Below are positions 8,203 to 16,894 of a DNA stretch of 24,607 nt, one piece after another. A model generated the notes under the pieces. It was not told the DNA's origin. It was given only the letters and a program-made list of their open reading frames with translations, and ran no database searches. Numbering within the stretch: the first letter of the stretch is position 1; the number at the start of each line of letters is the position of its first letter. Both the position numbers and the translations under genes were made by a program. This stretch comes from an uncultured Gammaproteobacteria bacterium. Lineage in GTDB: Bacteria > Pseudomonadota > Gammaproteobacteria > Rariloculales > Rariloculaceae. The DNA lies in the NCBI GenBank assembly GCA_946887385.1, contig CAMPKU010000031.1:1-24607 (forward strand), in the 5' to 3' direction.

Positions 8203-9384
8203 CTAAACGGCGCGTAGCGCGGTGGCCACCGGCAGCCGCGCGGCCCGCAGCGCCGGCAACAGACCGCCCACGAAACCCACAGCACACGCCAGCGCGATGC
8301 CCGCTCCCAGCAAGCCGGGCGTCACGCGCATCTGAAATACGATGGACGACACGTTGCCGCCGAGCGTGACGGTGTTGCCGTTGAACAGCAGCCACGCGAT
8401 CGAAGCGCCGATCGTGGCACCCAACAGCGCGAGGGCGAGCGCCTCGACGAGCACCGACACCACCACGCCCCCGGCGCCGAAGCCGATCGCGCGCAGCGTC
8501 GCGATCTCGCGCGTTCGTACGCTCACGGCCGAGTACATGGTGTTCAGCGCCGCGAATACGGCGCCGAGGCCCATGAAAATGCCTACCGCGAGGCCGACGA
8601 GACCGAAGATCTCGTTCGCCTCTTGCGATTCGCGGCGGTAAAACTCGGTTTCCCGTTCCACGGACACCGACAACGTCGGATTCGTGGTGAGTGCGGCCTT
8701 GAACGCCTCGAAGTCCGCCGCGGAGGTCAGCCGCACCGTCACGCTGTTCACGGCCGTGCGTTGGTACGCCGACAACAACGTGGCGGCGTCGGCCAGCAAG
8801 CTCGATTCGTTGGCGTCGCCGCCGCTCTCGAACACGCCGACCACGGTCCAGCGGCCTTCGCGCAGCGCCACCTCGTCGCCGATGGCCACGCCGCGGAATT
8901 CGTCGAGTGCGCCGCGGCCCACGAGCAGCTCGCGCAAGCCGGGCGTGAACGCACGGCCCGCCACGATGCGGATCTCCGGCCGCACGGCCATCACGGCGGG
9001 CTCCACGCCGCGCACCACGAGGCCGGCGCGCGCACCGTCTTCCTTGCGGTTGAGGTTCACAGCCGCGATGAAATCCGCCGTGGCAGCAGGCTTACCGTCC
9101 GCGCCTCGCGCGATGCCCGGCGCATCCTTGATCGTGGCCACGGCATCGACGAGCAGCGTGCTTGCGATCTCGCTGGTGGCGCCGCTGCGCAGAACGATGG
9201 CGCGGTCGGGACTGCCGGTTGCGAGCAAGGCGCTCTGCAAGCTGCGCGTCATGCCGAACACCGACAGGATCACGGCTACGACGCCCGCGATGCCGATCAC
9301 GATGACGCTCGAGCTGCCGGCGCGCTGCGGCACGCTGCGCAGGTTCATGGCCGTGACCGCCACCATTTGCTTCAACACGCTCAT
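8203..9384 (-). CDS. MacB/FtsX-type ABC transporter permease (second of two)
   Basis: The 393-residue permease has an N-terminal membrane helix (about 23-43), a periplasmic MacB-type core domain of about 220 residues, and three C-terminal helices. TREIATLRAIGFGAGGV precedes the penultimate pair, and LPALRAARLPVATALRAV at the end is the hallmark of FtsX-domain permeases. The family couples cytoplasmic ATPase action to mechanical movement in the periplasm for drug, peptide or lipoprotein export. It is the last gene of the operon, 26 bases after the first permease, with AAGGAG six bases before its ATG. It differs clearly from the other permease, so the two likely form a heterodimer. Confidence 0.88.
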   Translation of the reverse strand: MSVLKQMVAVTAMNLRSVPQRAGSSSVIVIGIAGVVAVILSVFGMTRSLQSALLATGSPDRAIVLRSGATSEIASTLLVDAVATIKDAPGIARGADGKPAATADFIAAVNLNRKEDGARAGLVVRGVEPAVMAVRPEIRIVAGRAFTPGLRELLVGRGALDEFRGVAIGDEVALREGRWTVVGVFESGGDANESSLLADAATLLSAYQRTAVNSVTVRLTSAADFEAFKAALTTNPTLSVSVERETEFYRRESQEANEIFGLVGLAVGIFMGLGAVFAALNTMYSAVSVRTREIATLRAIGFGAGGVVVSVLVEALALALLGATIGASIAWLLFNGNTVTLGGNVSSIVFQMRVTPGLLGAGIALACAVGFVGGLLPALRAARLPVATALRAV

Positions 9385-9410
9385 TACCTGCTCCTTTCAA
9401 CCGCTTTCGA

Positions 9411-10558
9411 TCAACGCCCCGCCAGGGCGTCGACGATGCTCAACCGCTGCACGCGCAACGCCGGCAGCGACGCGCTCGCAATCGCGAACGCAGCCGCGAG
9501 CCCCAGCCCGGCCGCGACCACCGGCAGCGGCAGATTCAACCCGCCGGCGCCGAGCTCGCGGTAAATGGGGGGCGAGATCACGGCCGCGATGCCGATCCCG
9601 ATGACCGCCGCCACGCTGCAAAGCAGGATCGACTCTGCAAGCACCAGGCTCACCACGCTCGCGTTGCTGAATCCGTACGTCTTCAACACCGCGAGCTCGG
9701 GAATCCGCTCGCGAACGGACTGCATCATCGTGTTGCCTGTTACGAACAACAGCGCAAACATCACGGCCGCTATGATGGCGTTTACGAAAAATCCGATGTC
9801 GCCGATCGACGCGATCTGCGCGCGCAGCCAATCTTTCTCGCTCTGCGACTGCGTCTCGGACGTCGAATTCGCGAACAGCGCGTCGATGCGCTCGGCAATC
9901 TCGGCCGAGCGGTTCGGGTCGTGGATCTTGACGAAGTACAGCGTCACGGTGCCGTTGGCCGCCGCCCGCGCCTCGTCGAAATAGTCGTAGTTGATCCACA
10001 GCTCGCTCGTCGGCACCTTGCCCGAGGGGGAGCGGTAGGAACCCACGATCTCGAACTCCCAGCTCTCGGCGCCGTCTTTGCGCTGCCACACCGATGAGCC
10101 GAGCGGGATGCGATCGCCGATCTTCCAGCCGCGCTCGGCCGCGAGATCTTCGCCGACCAGCGCTCCGTTGCGGGTTGTCTTCATCGCCGCAACGTAAGCG
10201 GGGTCGAGCTGTATCTCGGGATAAATCGCGTCGAGCGTCTCCACGTCGATGGCGCCGGTTTGCACGCCGTTGCGCGGGTCCTGATAGTAGCCGGCGAAGA
10301 AGTTGTAGTACGACACGCCTTCGACGCCGGGCACGGTCTCGATGCGCGCGCGGTGCGCGAGCGGCAACGGCTGCGTGATGTTGACGCGGCTCATGATGCG
10401 CAGGCGCGTGTCGCTCATCGCCTCCACGATGCCGTCGAGTGCGGCGGTGAAACCGTGCAGGAGCCCGAACAACGCGAACGCCACGACGATGCAAAGTAGC
10501 GTGAGCACCGTTCGCGCGCGCTTGCGCCAGAGCCCGGCCCAGACGAGCGGCAGGTACT

Positions 10559-10562
<4 letters not shown>
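9411..10562 (-). CDS. MacB/FtsX-type ABC transporter permease (first of two)
   Basis: The 383-residue permease has an N-terminal helix (RTVLTLLCIVVAFALFGLL), a large periplasmic domain and a C-terminal FtsX domain. The latter begins at FFVNAIIAAVMFALLFVTGN, with the coupling motif RERIPELAVLKTYGFSN and the terminal ASLPALRVQRLSIVDALAG. The start ATG overlaps the stop of the ATPase gene as ATGA, indicating translational coupling. Together with the second permease, the ATPase and the adaptor it completes a MacAB-like exporter; the substrate is unknown. Confidence 0.88.
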
Positions 10563-11254
<692 letters not shown>

Positions 11255-11289
11255 GACCGAAGCCCTCCGTGCGCCGCCGAAGCGGCGCG

Positions 11290-12534
11290 TTATTCCTGAA
11301 CCCGAACCCTGGAGCCGTGCGCGAGCGCGGCCAGATCGCCGCGCGCAAGCCGCGTGCCGGCCGTGAGACCGGCGAGCACGACTTGTCCCGTCGCACTTCG
11401 TGTGCCGAGCCGCACGGTGCGCCGTTCCACGCCGCCGTCGGCAACGACGAACACCACCCCCGTCTCGCCCTCGACCTGCACCGCTTCGGCCGGCACCAGC
11501 ACTGCCTGCTGCGCCGCGGGTCGCGTGACGCTTGCGCCATCGCCCGCGTCGGCCGCGCTCAAGAAAGCGACGCGTGCGCCCATCTCGGGCAGGATCCGCG
11601 GGTCGTCGACGTCGAAGCCCACGCGAACCTTCACGGTAGCCTTGGCGCGGTCCGCCGTCGGGATGATCGCGATGACGCGCGCCGGAATGCTCCAGTCGGG
11701 ATACGCATTCAACGTGACGGTGGCAGCCTGCTGCGGCAGCACGCGGTTGATGAAGTTCTCGCTCACGTCCACCTCCACCTCGAGCGACGACATGTCGACG
11801 ATGGTGCCGATGCCCGTGCGCGTGAACCCGCCGCCGGCCGACATGGGCGACACCATCTCGCCTTGCTGCGCCGCTTTCACAGTAACGATGCCCGCGAACG
11901 GCGCGCGCACCACGGTGTCGTCGAGATTGCGCTCCGCGAGCGCGAGCCTGGCTTCGGCCACGTCGACGGCACGCGCGGCGACGGTGAGGCCGGTGCGCGC
12001 CGCGTCGTAGCTCGCCTTGGCCGTATCGAACGTTTGCGCGCTGATGAACGCGCGCACGAACTGCTGCTCGTTGCGCTCGAACGTGGGACCCGCGTTAGCG
12101 AAGGCCACCGACGCGGCCGCCAAGTTCGCCTTGCTCTGCTCGAGCTCGGCGCGCGCCTGCGCCACGCTCGCCTGGGCGTTGGTGTCGTCGAGCCGCGCGA
12201 TGATCTCGTCGCGTTCGACGCGCTGCCCTTCTTCGATGGCCACTTCGACCACCTTGCCCGTGATCTTCGCCGACACGGTGGCCTGACGGCGCGCGACCAC
12301 GTAACCGGACGCGTCGAGGATTGAGCTCGGACCTGCGGCAGCCGCGCCCGAGACCGGCTCGGCCACGGCAACCTGAATCGGTATTGCGCGCGGGAACCAC
12401 GCATAGAGTGCGCCGCTTACGACGACCGCCGCGACGGCGATCGATGCGCTGAAGCGCCAACCCGCGCGGCGCGGCGCCTGCTCGGGCGCCCGCTCGATCC
12501 GCAATTGCTCGAGCAACGAAGCTTGATCCGCCAC
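11290..12534 (-). CDS. Periplasmic adaptor (membrane fusion) protein of a tripartite ABC efflux system
   Basis: The protein is 414 residues from the chosen GTG at 12534, which follows GGGAGG at proper spacing; an in-frame upstream extension to 12609 has no such site. It has a single N-terminal membrane anchor (about 27-45) and a lipoyl-like half (ASGYVVARRQATVSAKITGKV). A long alpha-helical hairpin rich in Ala/Gln/Glu (about 105-190) follows, then the second lipoyl half (VVRAPFAGIVTVKAAQQGEMVSPM) and beta-barrel/membrane-proximal domains. This is the HlyD/AcrA/MacA architecture linking the inner-membrane ABC unit to an outer-membrane TolC-type channel, which is not encoded here. It is first in a four-gene operon. 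Confidence 0.9.
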   Translation of the reverse strand: MADQASLLEQLRIERAPEQAPRRAGWRFSASIAVAAVVVSGALYAWFPRAIPIQVAVAEPVSGAAAAGPSSILDASGYVVARRQATVSAKITGKVVEVAIEEGQRVERDEIIARLDDTNAQASVAQARAELEQSKANLAAASVAFANAGPTFERNEQQFVRAFISAQTFDTAKASYDAARTGLTVAARAVDVAEARLALAERNLDDTVVRAPFAGIVTVKAAQQGEMVSPMSAGGGFTRTGIGTIVDMSSLEVEVDVSENFINRVLPQQAATVTLNAYPDWSIPARVIAIIPTADRAKATVKVRVGFDVDDPRILPEMGARVAFLSAADAGDGASVTRPAAQQAVLVPAEAVQVEGETGVVFVVADGGVERRTVRLGTRSATGQVVLAGLTAGTRLARGDLAALAHGSRVRVQE

Positions 12535-12694
12535 GACGTCCCTCCCGCCTCTGAGCCGCTGTGCCCTTAGCAGAAACCGTGCCAGCGGTTTGCAGTCCCG
12601 CGTAAGCACCTGACCTGCTATACGTTTCGAGGGGAGAAATGATTACAGCGGCACCCGCAGGCCGCGGCGAATTCGGCTAAGTCGTGACGAAACC

Positions 12695-12709
12695 CCGCAA
12701 GAGTTGCGG
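12695..12709 (-). terminator. Short hairpin downstream of ccdB, possible weak terminator
   Basis: CCGCAA, a three-base loop and TTGCGG form a perfect six-pair hairpin. On the minus strand it is followed by GGTTTCGTC, a poor T-tract. It lies about 40 bases past the ccdB stop and before the adaptor operon. It could weakly stop ccd transcription; the short stem and poor tract leave this uncertain. The rest of 12610-12750 holds no gene that I can support. Confidence 0.3.
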
Positions 12710-12750
12710 TTCAACCTCGGTGGACTCGGGGACGTGCTTTTAGGCCGTGG

Positions 12751-13071
12751 TCAATCCCAAGCTCGCGAGAACAGCTCGTCCAACGCCCCGACTATTCGGT
12801 GCCCCTCTGCTGCGAGCGAGGCAACCGGCTTCCCGAGCTTGTCCGCTGCCACGGATACGACCTCGAGTGGATGCAAAACAACCGAGATTTTTCCGATCTT
12901 GAATGCCGGATTGAAGCGCGCGTTCGCGATTGCGCCGACCGCCGACGCCTTGACCAGCGGCACGACGACGCGTCGGGAATACTCTTTAAATACGGACGAC
13001 TGCACGACCACGACATAAGGGATGCTGTCCGCATGCCTCCCCGTATTCCGATGAACGTCGAACTGCGGCAT
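12751..13071 (-). CDS. ccdB: CcdB-family toxin
   Basis: The 106-residue protein matches F-plasmid CcdB (101 residues) in length and plan: an opening QFDVHRN, then YVVVVQSSVF, a basic turn followed by VVVPLV, the strand ISVVLHPLEVVSV, and a C-terminal helix HRIVGALDELF. CcdB poisons DNA gyrase by trapping the cleaved complex. In the F toxin the final Trp-Gly-Ile is essential; here the end reads FSRAWD, so gyrase poisoning is not assured. The ATG overlaps the antitoxin stop by one base (TAATG), as expected for coupled translation. The gene looks less GC-rich than its neighbours, consistent with acquisition. Confidence 0.85.
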   Translation of the reverse strand: MPQFDVHRNTGRHADSIPYVVVVQSSVFKEYSRRVVVPLVKASAVGAIANARFNPAFKIGKISVVLHPLEVVSVAADKLGKPVASLAAEGHRIVGALDELFSRAWD

Positions 13072-13319
13072 TAAAGCGTGGAGTGTTCGTCGGCGAAGGA
13101 CCCGATTCGCTCCGCAAAACGGTTCCATACCGCGGCGGTCTTGCGCGCTGCATCCGCCTCCGCAGCACGGCGTTGACTTTCCTGAGCGACATAGTCCGCT
13201 AGCAGCGATTCGACCACCGCAGAAAGGTTGTCAGTGACGGCCCTGGCTTGAGCGACGAGATCCTCGTTGAGCGTCAAGTTGACGGGGCGTTTTCGCGCTT
13301 CGATATCGTAGCTGCTCAT
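13071..13319 (-). CDS. ccdA: CcdA-family antitoxin
   Basis: The 82-residue protein has an N-terminal ribbon-helix-helix-like DNA-binding half (RKRPVNLTLNEDLVAQARAV) and a charged C-terminal tail ending in FAERIGSFADEHSTL. The tail closely follows the F-plasmid CcdA pattern around GSFADE. CcdA binds and neutralises CcdB, and the complex represses its own promoter. The ATG at 13319 is preceded by GAGGT a few bases upstream; in-frame starts further upstream would run through the operator. The stop overlaps the toxin start. Confidence 0.88.
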   Translation of the reverse strand: MSSYDIEARKRPVNLTLNEDLVAQARAVTDNLSAVVESLLADYVAQESQRRAAEADAARKTAAVWNRFAERIGSFADEHSTL

Positions 13320-13329
13320 GGTGACCTCT

Positions 13330-13348
13330 ATACGCATGCTATGCGCAT
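13330..13348. promoter_or_regulatory. Candidate CcdA operator (inverted repeat)
   Basis: ATACGCAT, a three-base spacer and ATGCGCAT form an inverted repeat with seven of eight arm positions paired; the central CGCAT/ATGCG arms are perfect. It covers the -10 of the ccdAB promoter, where a ribbon-helix-helix antitoxin would be expected to repress. No footprint-like consensus was available to compare. Confidence 0.5.
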
Positions 13349-13364
13349 GACGGTGTTGCCTCAA
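13336..13364 (-). promoter_or_regulatory. Candidate ccdAB promoter
   Basis: On the minus strand, TTGAGG (13359-13364) and TAGCAT (13336-13341) are separated by exactly 17 bases, giving a plausible sigma-70 promoter. The -10 ends only 16 bases before the ccdA ATG, so the leader is very short. The adjacent palindrome overlaps the -10. Confidence 0.5.
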
Positions 13365-13426
13365 GGTTGGAATCCTTCTTTTTCGATTGGATTGGCCGCT
13401 TGCGGTTAGCCGCCCGGATAAGCCCA

Positions 13427-13465
13427 CCAAAGAGAAGGGCCGGCAACCACAGCGGCTGCCGGCCC
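13427..13465 (-). terminator. Intrinsic terminator of the torF-glnK-amtB operon
   Basis: A perfect nine-pair stem, GGGCCGGCA (13437-13445) with TGCCGGCCC (13457-13465), encloses an 11-base loop. On the minus strand it is followed directly by TTCTCTTTGG. It begins 36 bases past the amtB stop and is the clearest rho-independent terminator in the window. It also shields ccdAB from read-through. Confidence 0.8.
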
Positions 13466-13500
13466 CAAGCTCGAGTCAAAGTCCCGCTCGCGCGGTGGAA

Positions 13501-14811
13501 TCAATACTCGTAGCCGCGCTCGCCGTGCTCGGCCGTATCGAGACCTTCGCGTTCCTGATCCTGCGTCGGCCGCAAACCGATCGTCGCCTTGATGATCTGG
13601 AAGATGATGAAGGTCACCACGCCCGACCACACAACCGTGAACAGCACACCGGTTGCCTGGATCAGCACCTGGCTGCCGATGCTCTCGATGCCGGCCACGC
13701 CGCCGAACACCTCGGCGCCGAACACGCCCGTCAGGAGCGCACCCAGAATGCCGCTCACGGCGTGAACGCCGAAGACGTCGAGCGAATCGTCGTAGCCGAG
13801 CATCCGCTTCAGCCCCGCGACGGCCCATAGCGAGACGAGACCCGCTGCGATGCCGAGCACGATGGCACCGACGGGGCCCACCGCACCGCACGACGGCGTG
13901 ATGGCCACGAGACCCGCGATCGCACCCGAAGCACCGCCGAGCATCGTGGGCCGGCCGCGGAAGAGCCACTCGCCGAAGGTCCACGCGCACACGCCGGCGG
14001 CGGTTGCCACGAACGTGTTGAGGAACACCAAGCCCGCAAAGTTGTTGGCTTCGAGGCCCGAGCCCACGTTGAACCCGAACCAGCCCACCCACAGGAGCGC
14101 GGCACCCGTCAACACGAACGGCAGGTTGTGCGGTGCCATCGGCGTGGAGCCGTAGCCCACGCGCTTACCCACCACGAGCGCGCCAACCAAGCCGGCGATA
14201 CCCGCGTTGATGTGCACCACCGTGCCGCCCGCGTAGTCGAGCGCGCCGAGCTGAAACAAGAAGCCCTCGGCGTACCACACCGCGCGTGCGATCGGCAGAT
14301 AGGAGAACGTGAACCACAGCACGGCGAACATCAGCACCGCGGAGAACTTCGTGCGTTCCGCGAAACCGCCCACCGCCAGCGCCGTCGTGAGCGCCGCGAA
14401 CGTCGCCTGGAAGGAGACGAACACCAGCTCCGGTATCACGACGCCGTCCGTGAACGTGGCCGCATTGGTATCGGGAGTGATGCCCATGAGGAACAAGCGG
14501 CTGAAGTCGCCGATGTAAGCTCCAGACCCGTTGAACGCCAAGCTGTAGCCGTAGACCACCCACAGCACGACGAGCAACGAGAACACCACGAGAACCTGCA
14601 TCAATACCGACAGCACGTTCTTCGAGCGAACCTGACCGCCATAGAACAATGCGAGACCGGGCACGGCCATCGCGATGACCAGCAGCGTGCTCACCATCAT
14701 CCAGGCCGTATCGCCCTTGTCCGGCACCGCATCCTGCGCCCAGGCGAGTGCCGGACCGAGCGCCGCGAACAACGCGCCGGTCGCGGCTAAAATCGTGCGT
14801 GACATTTTCAT
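13501..14811 (-). CDS. amtB: Ammonium transporter AmtB
   Basis: The 436-residue protein has a signal peptide (MKMSRTILAATGALFAALG...AWAQ) and about eleven membrane helices, the standard Amt layout. Family landmarks include FYGGQVRSKNVLS in the first helices and the two pore histidines, seen in GGTVVHINAGIAGLVGALV and in DVFGVHAVSGILGALLTG. It conducts ammonium/ammonia into the cytoplasm under nitrogen limitation and is blocked by the T-loop of GlnK. The ATG at 14811 follows AGAGG and lies 19 bases after glnK; a longer reading to 14877 overlaps glnK and adds no family sequence. It is the last gene before a strong terminator. Confidence 0.97.
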   Translation of the reverse strand: MKMSRTILAATGALFAALGPALAWAQDAVPDKGDTAWMMVSTLLVIAMAVPGLALFYGGQVRSKNVLSVLMQVLVVFSLLVVLWVVYGYSLAFNGSGAYIGDFSRLFLMGITPDTNAATFTDGVVIPELVFVSFQATFAALTTALAVGGFAERTKFSAVLMFAVLWFTFSYLPIARAVWYAEGFLFQLGALDYAGGTVVHINAGIAGLVGALVVGKRVGYGSTPMAPHNLPFVLTGAALLWVGWFGFNVGSGLEANNFAGLVFLNTFVATAAGVCAWTFGEWLFRGRPTMLGGASGAIAGLVAITPSCGAVGPVGAIVLGIAAGLVSLWAVAGLKRMLGYDDSLDVFGVHAVSGILGALLTGVFGAEVFGGVAGIESIGSQVLIQATGVLFTVVWSGVVTFIIFQIIKATIGLRPTQDQEREGLDTAEHGERGYEY

Positions 14812-14830
14812 CGTTATTGTCCTCTGTGCC

Positions 14831-15172
<342 letters not shown>

Positions 15173-15199
15173 CTATCCCTCGTTGTGATCATGGTGAGC

Positions 15200-15871
15200 T
15201 CAGTTGCCGATGCCGATCGTCTTCTTGATGCCGAATGTCAGCGCCCACTCGCCGGAGGCGAGCGTGTCGAAGCCGTCGTCGAACGAGTCGCTAACGGGCA
15301 AGTCGTCGCTGAAAACAGCAGCAATCGACAAGTCGATGCCTTCGGCTTCTACGCTGTACGTGTAGCCGAGCTCGAGATAATCGCCGTCGAAGTCGTCGCC
15401 GAAGCTGCCGAACTTGTAGTACGGGCCCATCTCGGGCGAGATCGTCACGGACGTGAACGTGTAATCGGCCGGAGTGCCGAAGCCGTCCCACTCGCCGATC
15501 GCAACGTCGAGCGCGAAGATGCCGTAACCGATGCCGAGATTGACCTCGTTATAGGTGTCGTCGAAGTCGTCGGTGTAGTAGTAACCCGTGTAGCCGATCT
15601 TGTAGGTGAAGTCCTCGCCGCCGGCGTAACCGAAGTAAAGATCGGTTTCCAAACCGGCGCCCACGTCGGCACCCCAGGTGCCGAGATAGAAACCGCTGTC
15701 CGAGGTGTAATCGATGCCCGCGGACGCGGAGCTATCGTCCTGATGAATGCCGCGGTAGATGTACTCGCTGACCCAACCGATGTTGGCCGAGACCTCGGCC
15801 ATCGAGGTCGCGGGAACCATCGCAGCCGGCATCGAAAGGGCGAGAGCGGAGAGCAGGTTCTTGGTTTTCAT
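15200..15871 (-). CDS. TorF-family putative porin
   Basis: The 223-residue protein has a signal peptide (MKTKNLLSALALSMPAAM...TSMA). The opening ANIGWVSEYIYRGIHQDD is the strongly recognisable start of the TorF/Gcw_chp family of putative outer-membrane beta-barrels. Alternating aromatic strands (YYKFG, YLELGYTYSV) and short Asp-rich turns (TDDFDDTY, FGDDFDGDY) continue to a terminal GEWALTFGIKKTIGIGN. Members often precede glnK-amtB, which suggests a role in letting nitrogen compounds through the outer membrane; no transport has been read from sequence. The ATG at 15871 follows AGGAG. It is the first gene of the operon, 30 bases ahead of glnK. Confidence 0.88.
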   Translation of the reverse strand: MKTKNLLSALALSMPAAMVPATSMAEVSANIGWVSEYIYRGIHQDDSSASAGIDYTSDSGFYLGTWGADVGAGLETDLYFGYAGGEDFTYKIGYTGYYYTDDFDDTYNEVNLGIGYGIFALDVAIGEWDGFGTPADYTFTSVTISPEMGPYYKFGSFGDDFDGDYLELGYTYSVEAEGIDLSIAAVFSDDLPVSDSFDDGFDTLASGEWALTFGIKKTIGIGN

Positions 15872-15922
15872 AGCGGGTAGCGCTCCTGATTGCGCGAAGG
15901 GGTGATTGGACGGCGAGCCCAT

Positions 15923-15938
15923 TGCAGCATCTGTGCCA
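15923..15938 (-). promoter_or_regulatory. Sigma-54 (-24/-12) promoter of torF-glnK-amtB
   Basis: On the minus strand TGGCAC (15933-15938) is followed, after five bases, by CTGCA, giving the invariant GG-N10-GC spacing of sigma-54 promoters. It differs from the fuller TGGCAC-N5-TTGCA consensus at one key base. Transcription would start near 15912, about 40 bases before the torF ATG. Confidence 0.75.
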
Positions 15939-15978
15939 CGGCGCCGATCCCTTTGAATACAGTGGCTTACGCGCGCGC

Positions 15979-15993
15979 GCACCGACACCGTGC
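15979..15993. promoter_or_regulatory. NtrC-like binding site, promoter-proximal
   Basis: GCACC-N5-CGTGC is one mismatch from the NtrC half-site arrangement GCACC-N5-GGTGC. Its centre is about 74 bases upstream of the inferred start of the sigma-54 promoter, a normal enhancer distance. It is the partner of the site centred 24 bases further out. Confidence 0.55.
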
Positions 15994-16002
15994 GGCACGG
16001 CG

Positions 16003-16017
16003 GCACCACGATGGCGC
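16003..16017. promoter_or_regulatory. NtrC-like binding site, promoter-distal
   Basis: GCACC-N5-GGCGC is one mismatch from GCACC-N5-GGTGC. Its centre is about 98 bases upstream of the inferred start. The 24-base centre-to-centre distance from the proximal site is close to two helical turns, suiting cooperative binding of two NtrC dimers. Confidence 0.55.
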
Positions 16018-16073
16018 ACCGGCTGCACCATTTCGGGGCGGCAGCTATCGGCTGGCAGCGGTTCGTCGCGGCT

Positions 16074-16394
16074 TTAGGTTTCGTCGGGCGCTACGACGAG
16101 CCGCAGCCCTTCGAGCGCGTCGGTGACCAAGATTTGGCAGCTCAAGCGGGAACGCTCGGGATCGAACAGGCGCGACGTAGTGAGCATGGCGCGTTCTTCG
16201 TAGCGGCGCGCGGGCAACCGCGCCACCCAATCGCGGTCGATGAGCACGTGGCAGGTTGCGCATGAGCACAACCCACCGCACACGGCTTCCACGCCGCGCG
16301 GCAGATGGCGGATGTTCTCCATGATCGACAGGCCCGGCTGCGCGTCGACCTCGACGTCGTGCCCGTCCTTGTCGGTAACCACCAGCTTGACCAT
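16074..16394 (-). CDS. 2Fe-2S ferredoxin, adrenodoxin type
   Basis: The 106-residue protein has the plant/adrenodoxin-type fold. Ligand cysteines are in CGGLCSCATCHV (C39, C45 and C48, with an extra C43) and LSCQ (C86). The adrenodoxin-type spacing C-x5-C-x2-C and the following HV separate it from plant-type ferredoxins. The HLPRGVEAVCGG approach loop matches ferredoxins that serve cytochrome P450s, Rieske oxygenases or Fe-S assembly. No hydroxylase, reductase or isc gene is nearby, so the partner is unknown. The ATG at 16394 starts the beta-strand VKLVVTD. The gene ends some 80 bases short of the NtrC-like sites of the next operon. Confidence 0.9.
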   Translation of the reverse strand: MVKLVVTDKDGHDVEVDAQPGLSIMENIRHLPRGVEAVCGGLCSCATCHVLIDRDWVARLPARRYEERAMLTTSRLFDPERSRLSCQILVTDALEGLRLVVAPDET

Positions 16395-16470
16395 AGCGAG
16401 CGCGTCGGCAGCTAGCCGCAAATGGGGCGGCGACTATAGCAAACGGCTCGCCGCTCTCGCGGCAGACGGA

Positions 16471-16809
16471 TCAGCGGGAGTTGTAGGGATCGAAGCCGCC
16501 GCCACGGTCGCGCGGGTCCGGCTTACGTGCCGGGTGCCGGGGCGTGGACGTGGGCGCGGCCGTTTTCGCCGCCGCCGAGGGCTTTCCGCCCGGCACACCG
16601 CCGGCGCCGCGCACGACGGGAACCTTCTGCGTCGACTCGAGCGCGAGGTCCTTGTTCTCGAGACGCTTGAGAAGCACCGAGGTGCTTTCGATCACGTCGC
16701 GGGCCCAGCGCCAGACGCTGTTGCCGCGGCTGTCGAACTCGACCTTGCCGGCCGGCTCGGGGCTCGGCGGCTCGGCGTCATCGACATCCTTGTCGTGCAC
16801 TCGGCCCAT
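16471..16809 (-). CDS. Small hypothetical protein, no recognised function
   Basis: The 112-residue protein is soluble, charged and rich in Pro/Ala/Lys in its second half. A compact conserved-looking block, KVEFDSRGNSVWRWARD, is followed by a short helix (ESTSVLLKRLENKDLALE). The C-terminus GGGFDPYNSR is distinctive and separated by a low-complexity linker (about 75-100). There is no signal peptide, membrane segment or cysteine. I recall similar short proteins with the FDxRGNSVWRW and FDPYNS blocks in other Proteobacteria, none with a known role, so the gene is probably real. It lies between hisN and the ferredoxin on the same strand. Confidence 0.7.
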   Translation of the reverse strand: MGRVHDKDVDDAEPPSPEPAGKVEFDSRGNSVWRWARDVIESTSVLLKRLENKDLALESTQKVPVVRGAGGVPGGKPSAAAKTAAPTSTPRHPARKPDPRDRGGGFDPYNSR

Positions 16810-16894
16810 ATTCTGTTAAACGGTTGTACGAATTCGACCCTAAGCCTACGCGGCGGCGCCTCGGCGCGCCACGAAACGGGTCACAACGTAAAGC

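Noticed and set aside
12639..12680. 13-residue open frame with an excellent GGGGAG ribosome site on the plus strand
   Set aside because: Too short, without relatives that I can name and with no partner gene to attenuate; probably chance.
12693..12730. GGTTCAA next to a small hairpin, resembling a tRNA T-arm remnant or att site
   Set aside because: No five-pair T-stem, no acceptor or anticodon arm, and no integrase nearby.
15970..15980. Alternating CG run near the NtrC-like sites, possible Z-DNA element
   Set aside because: Only about eleven bases in GC-rich DNA; short runs like this are expected by chance here.
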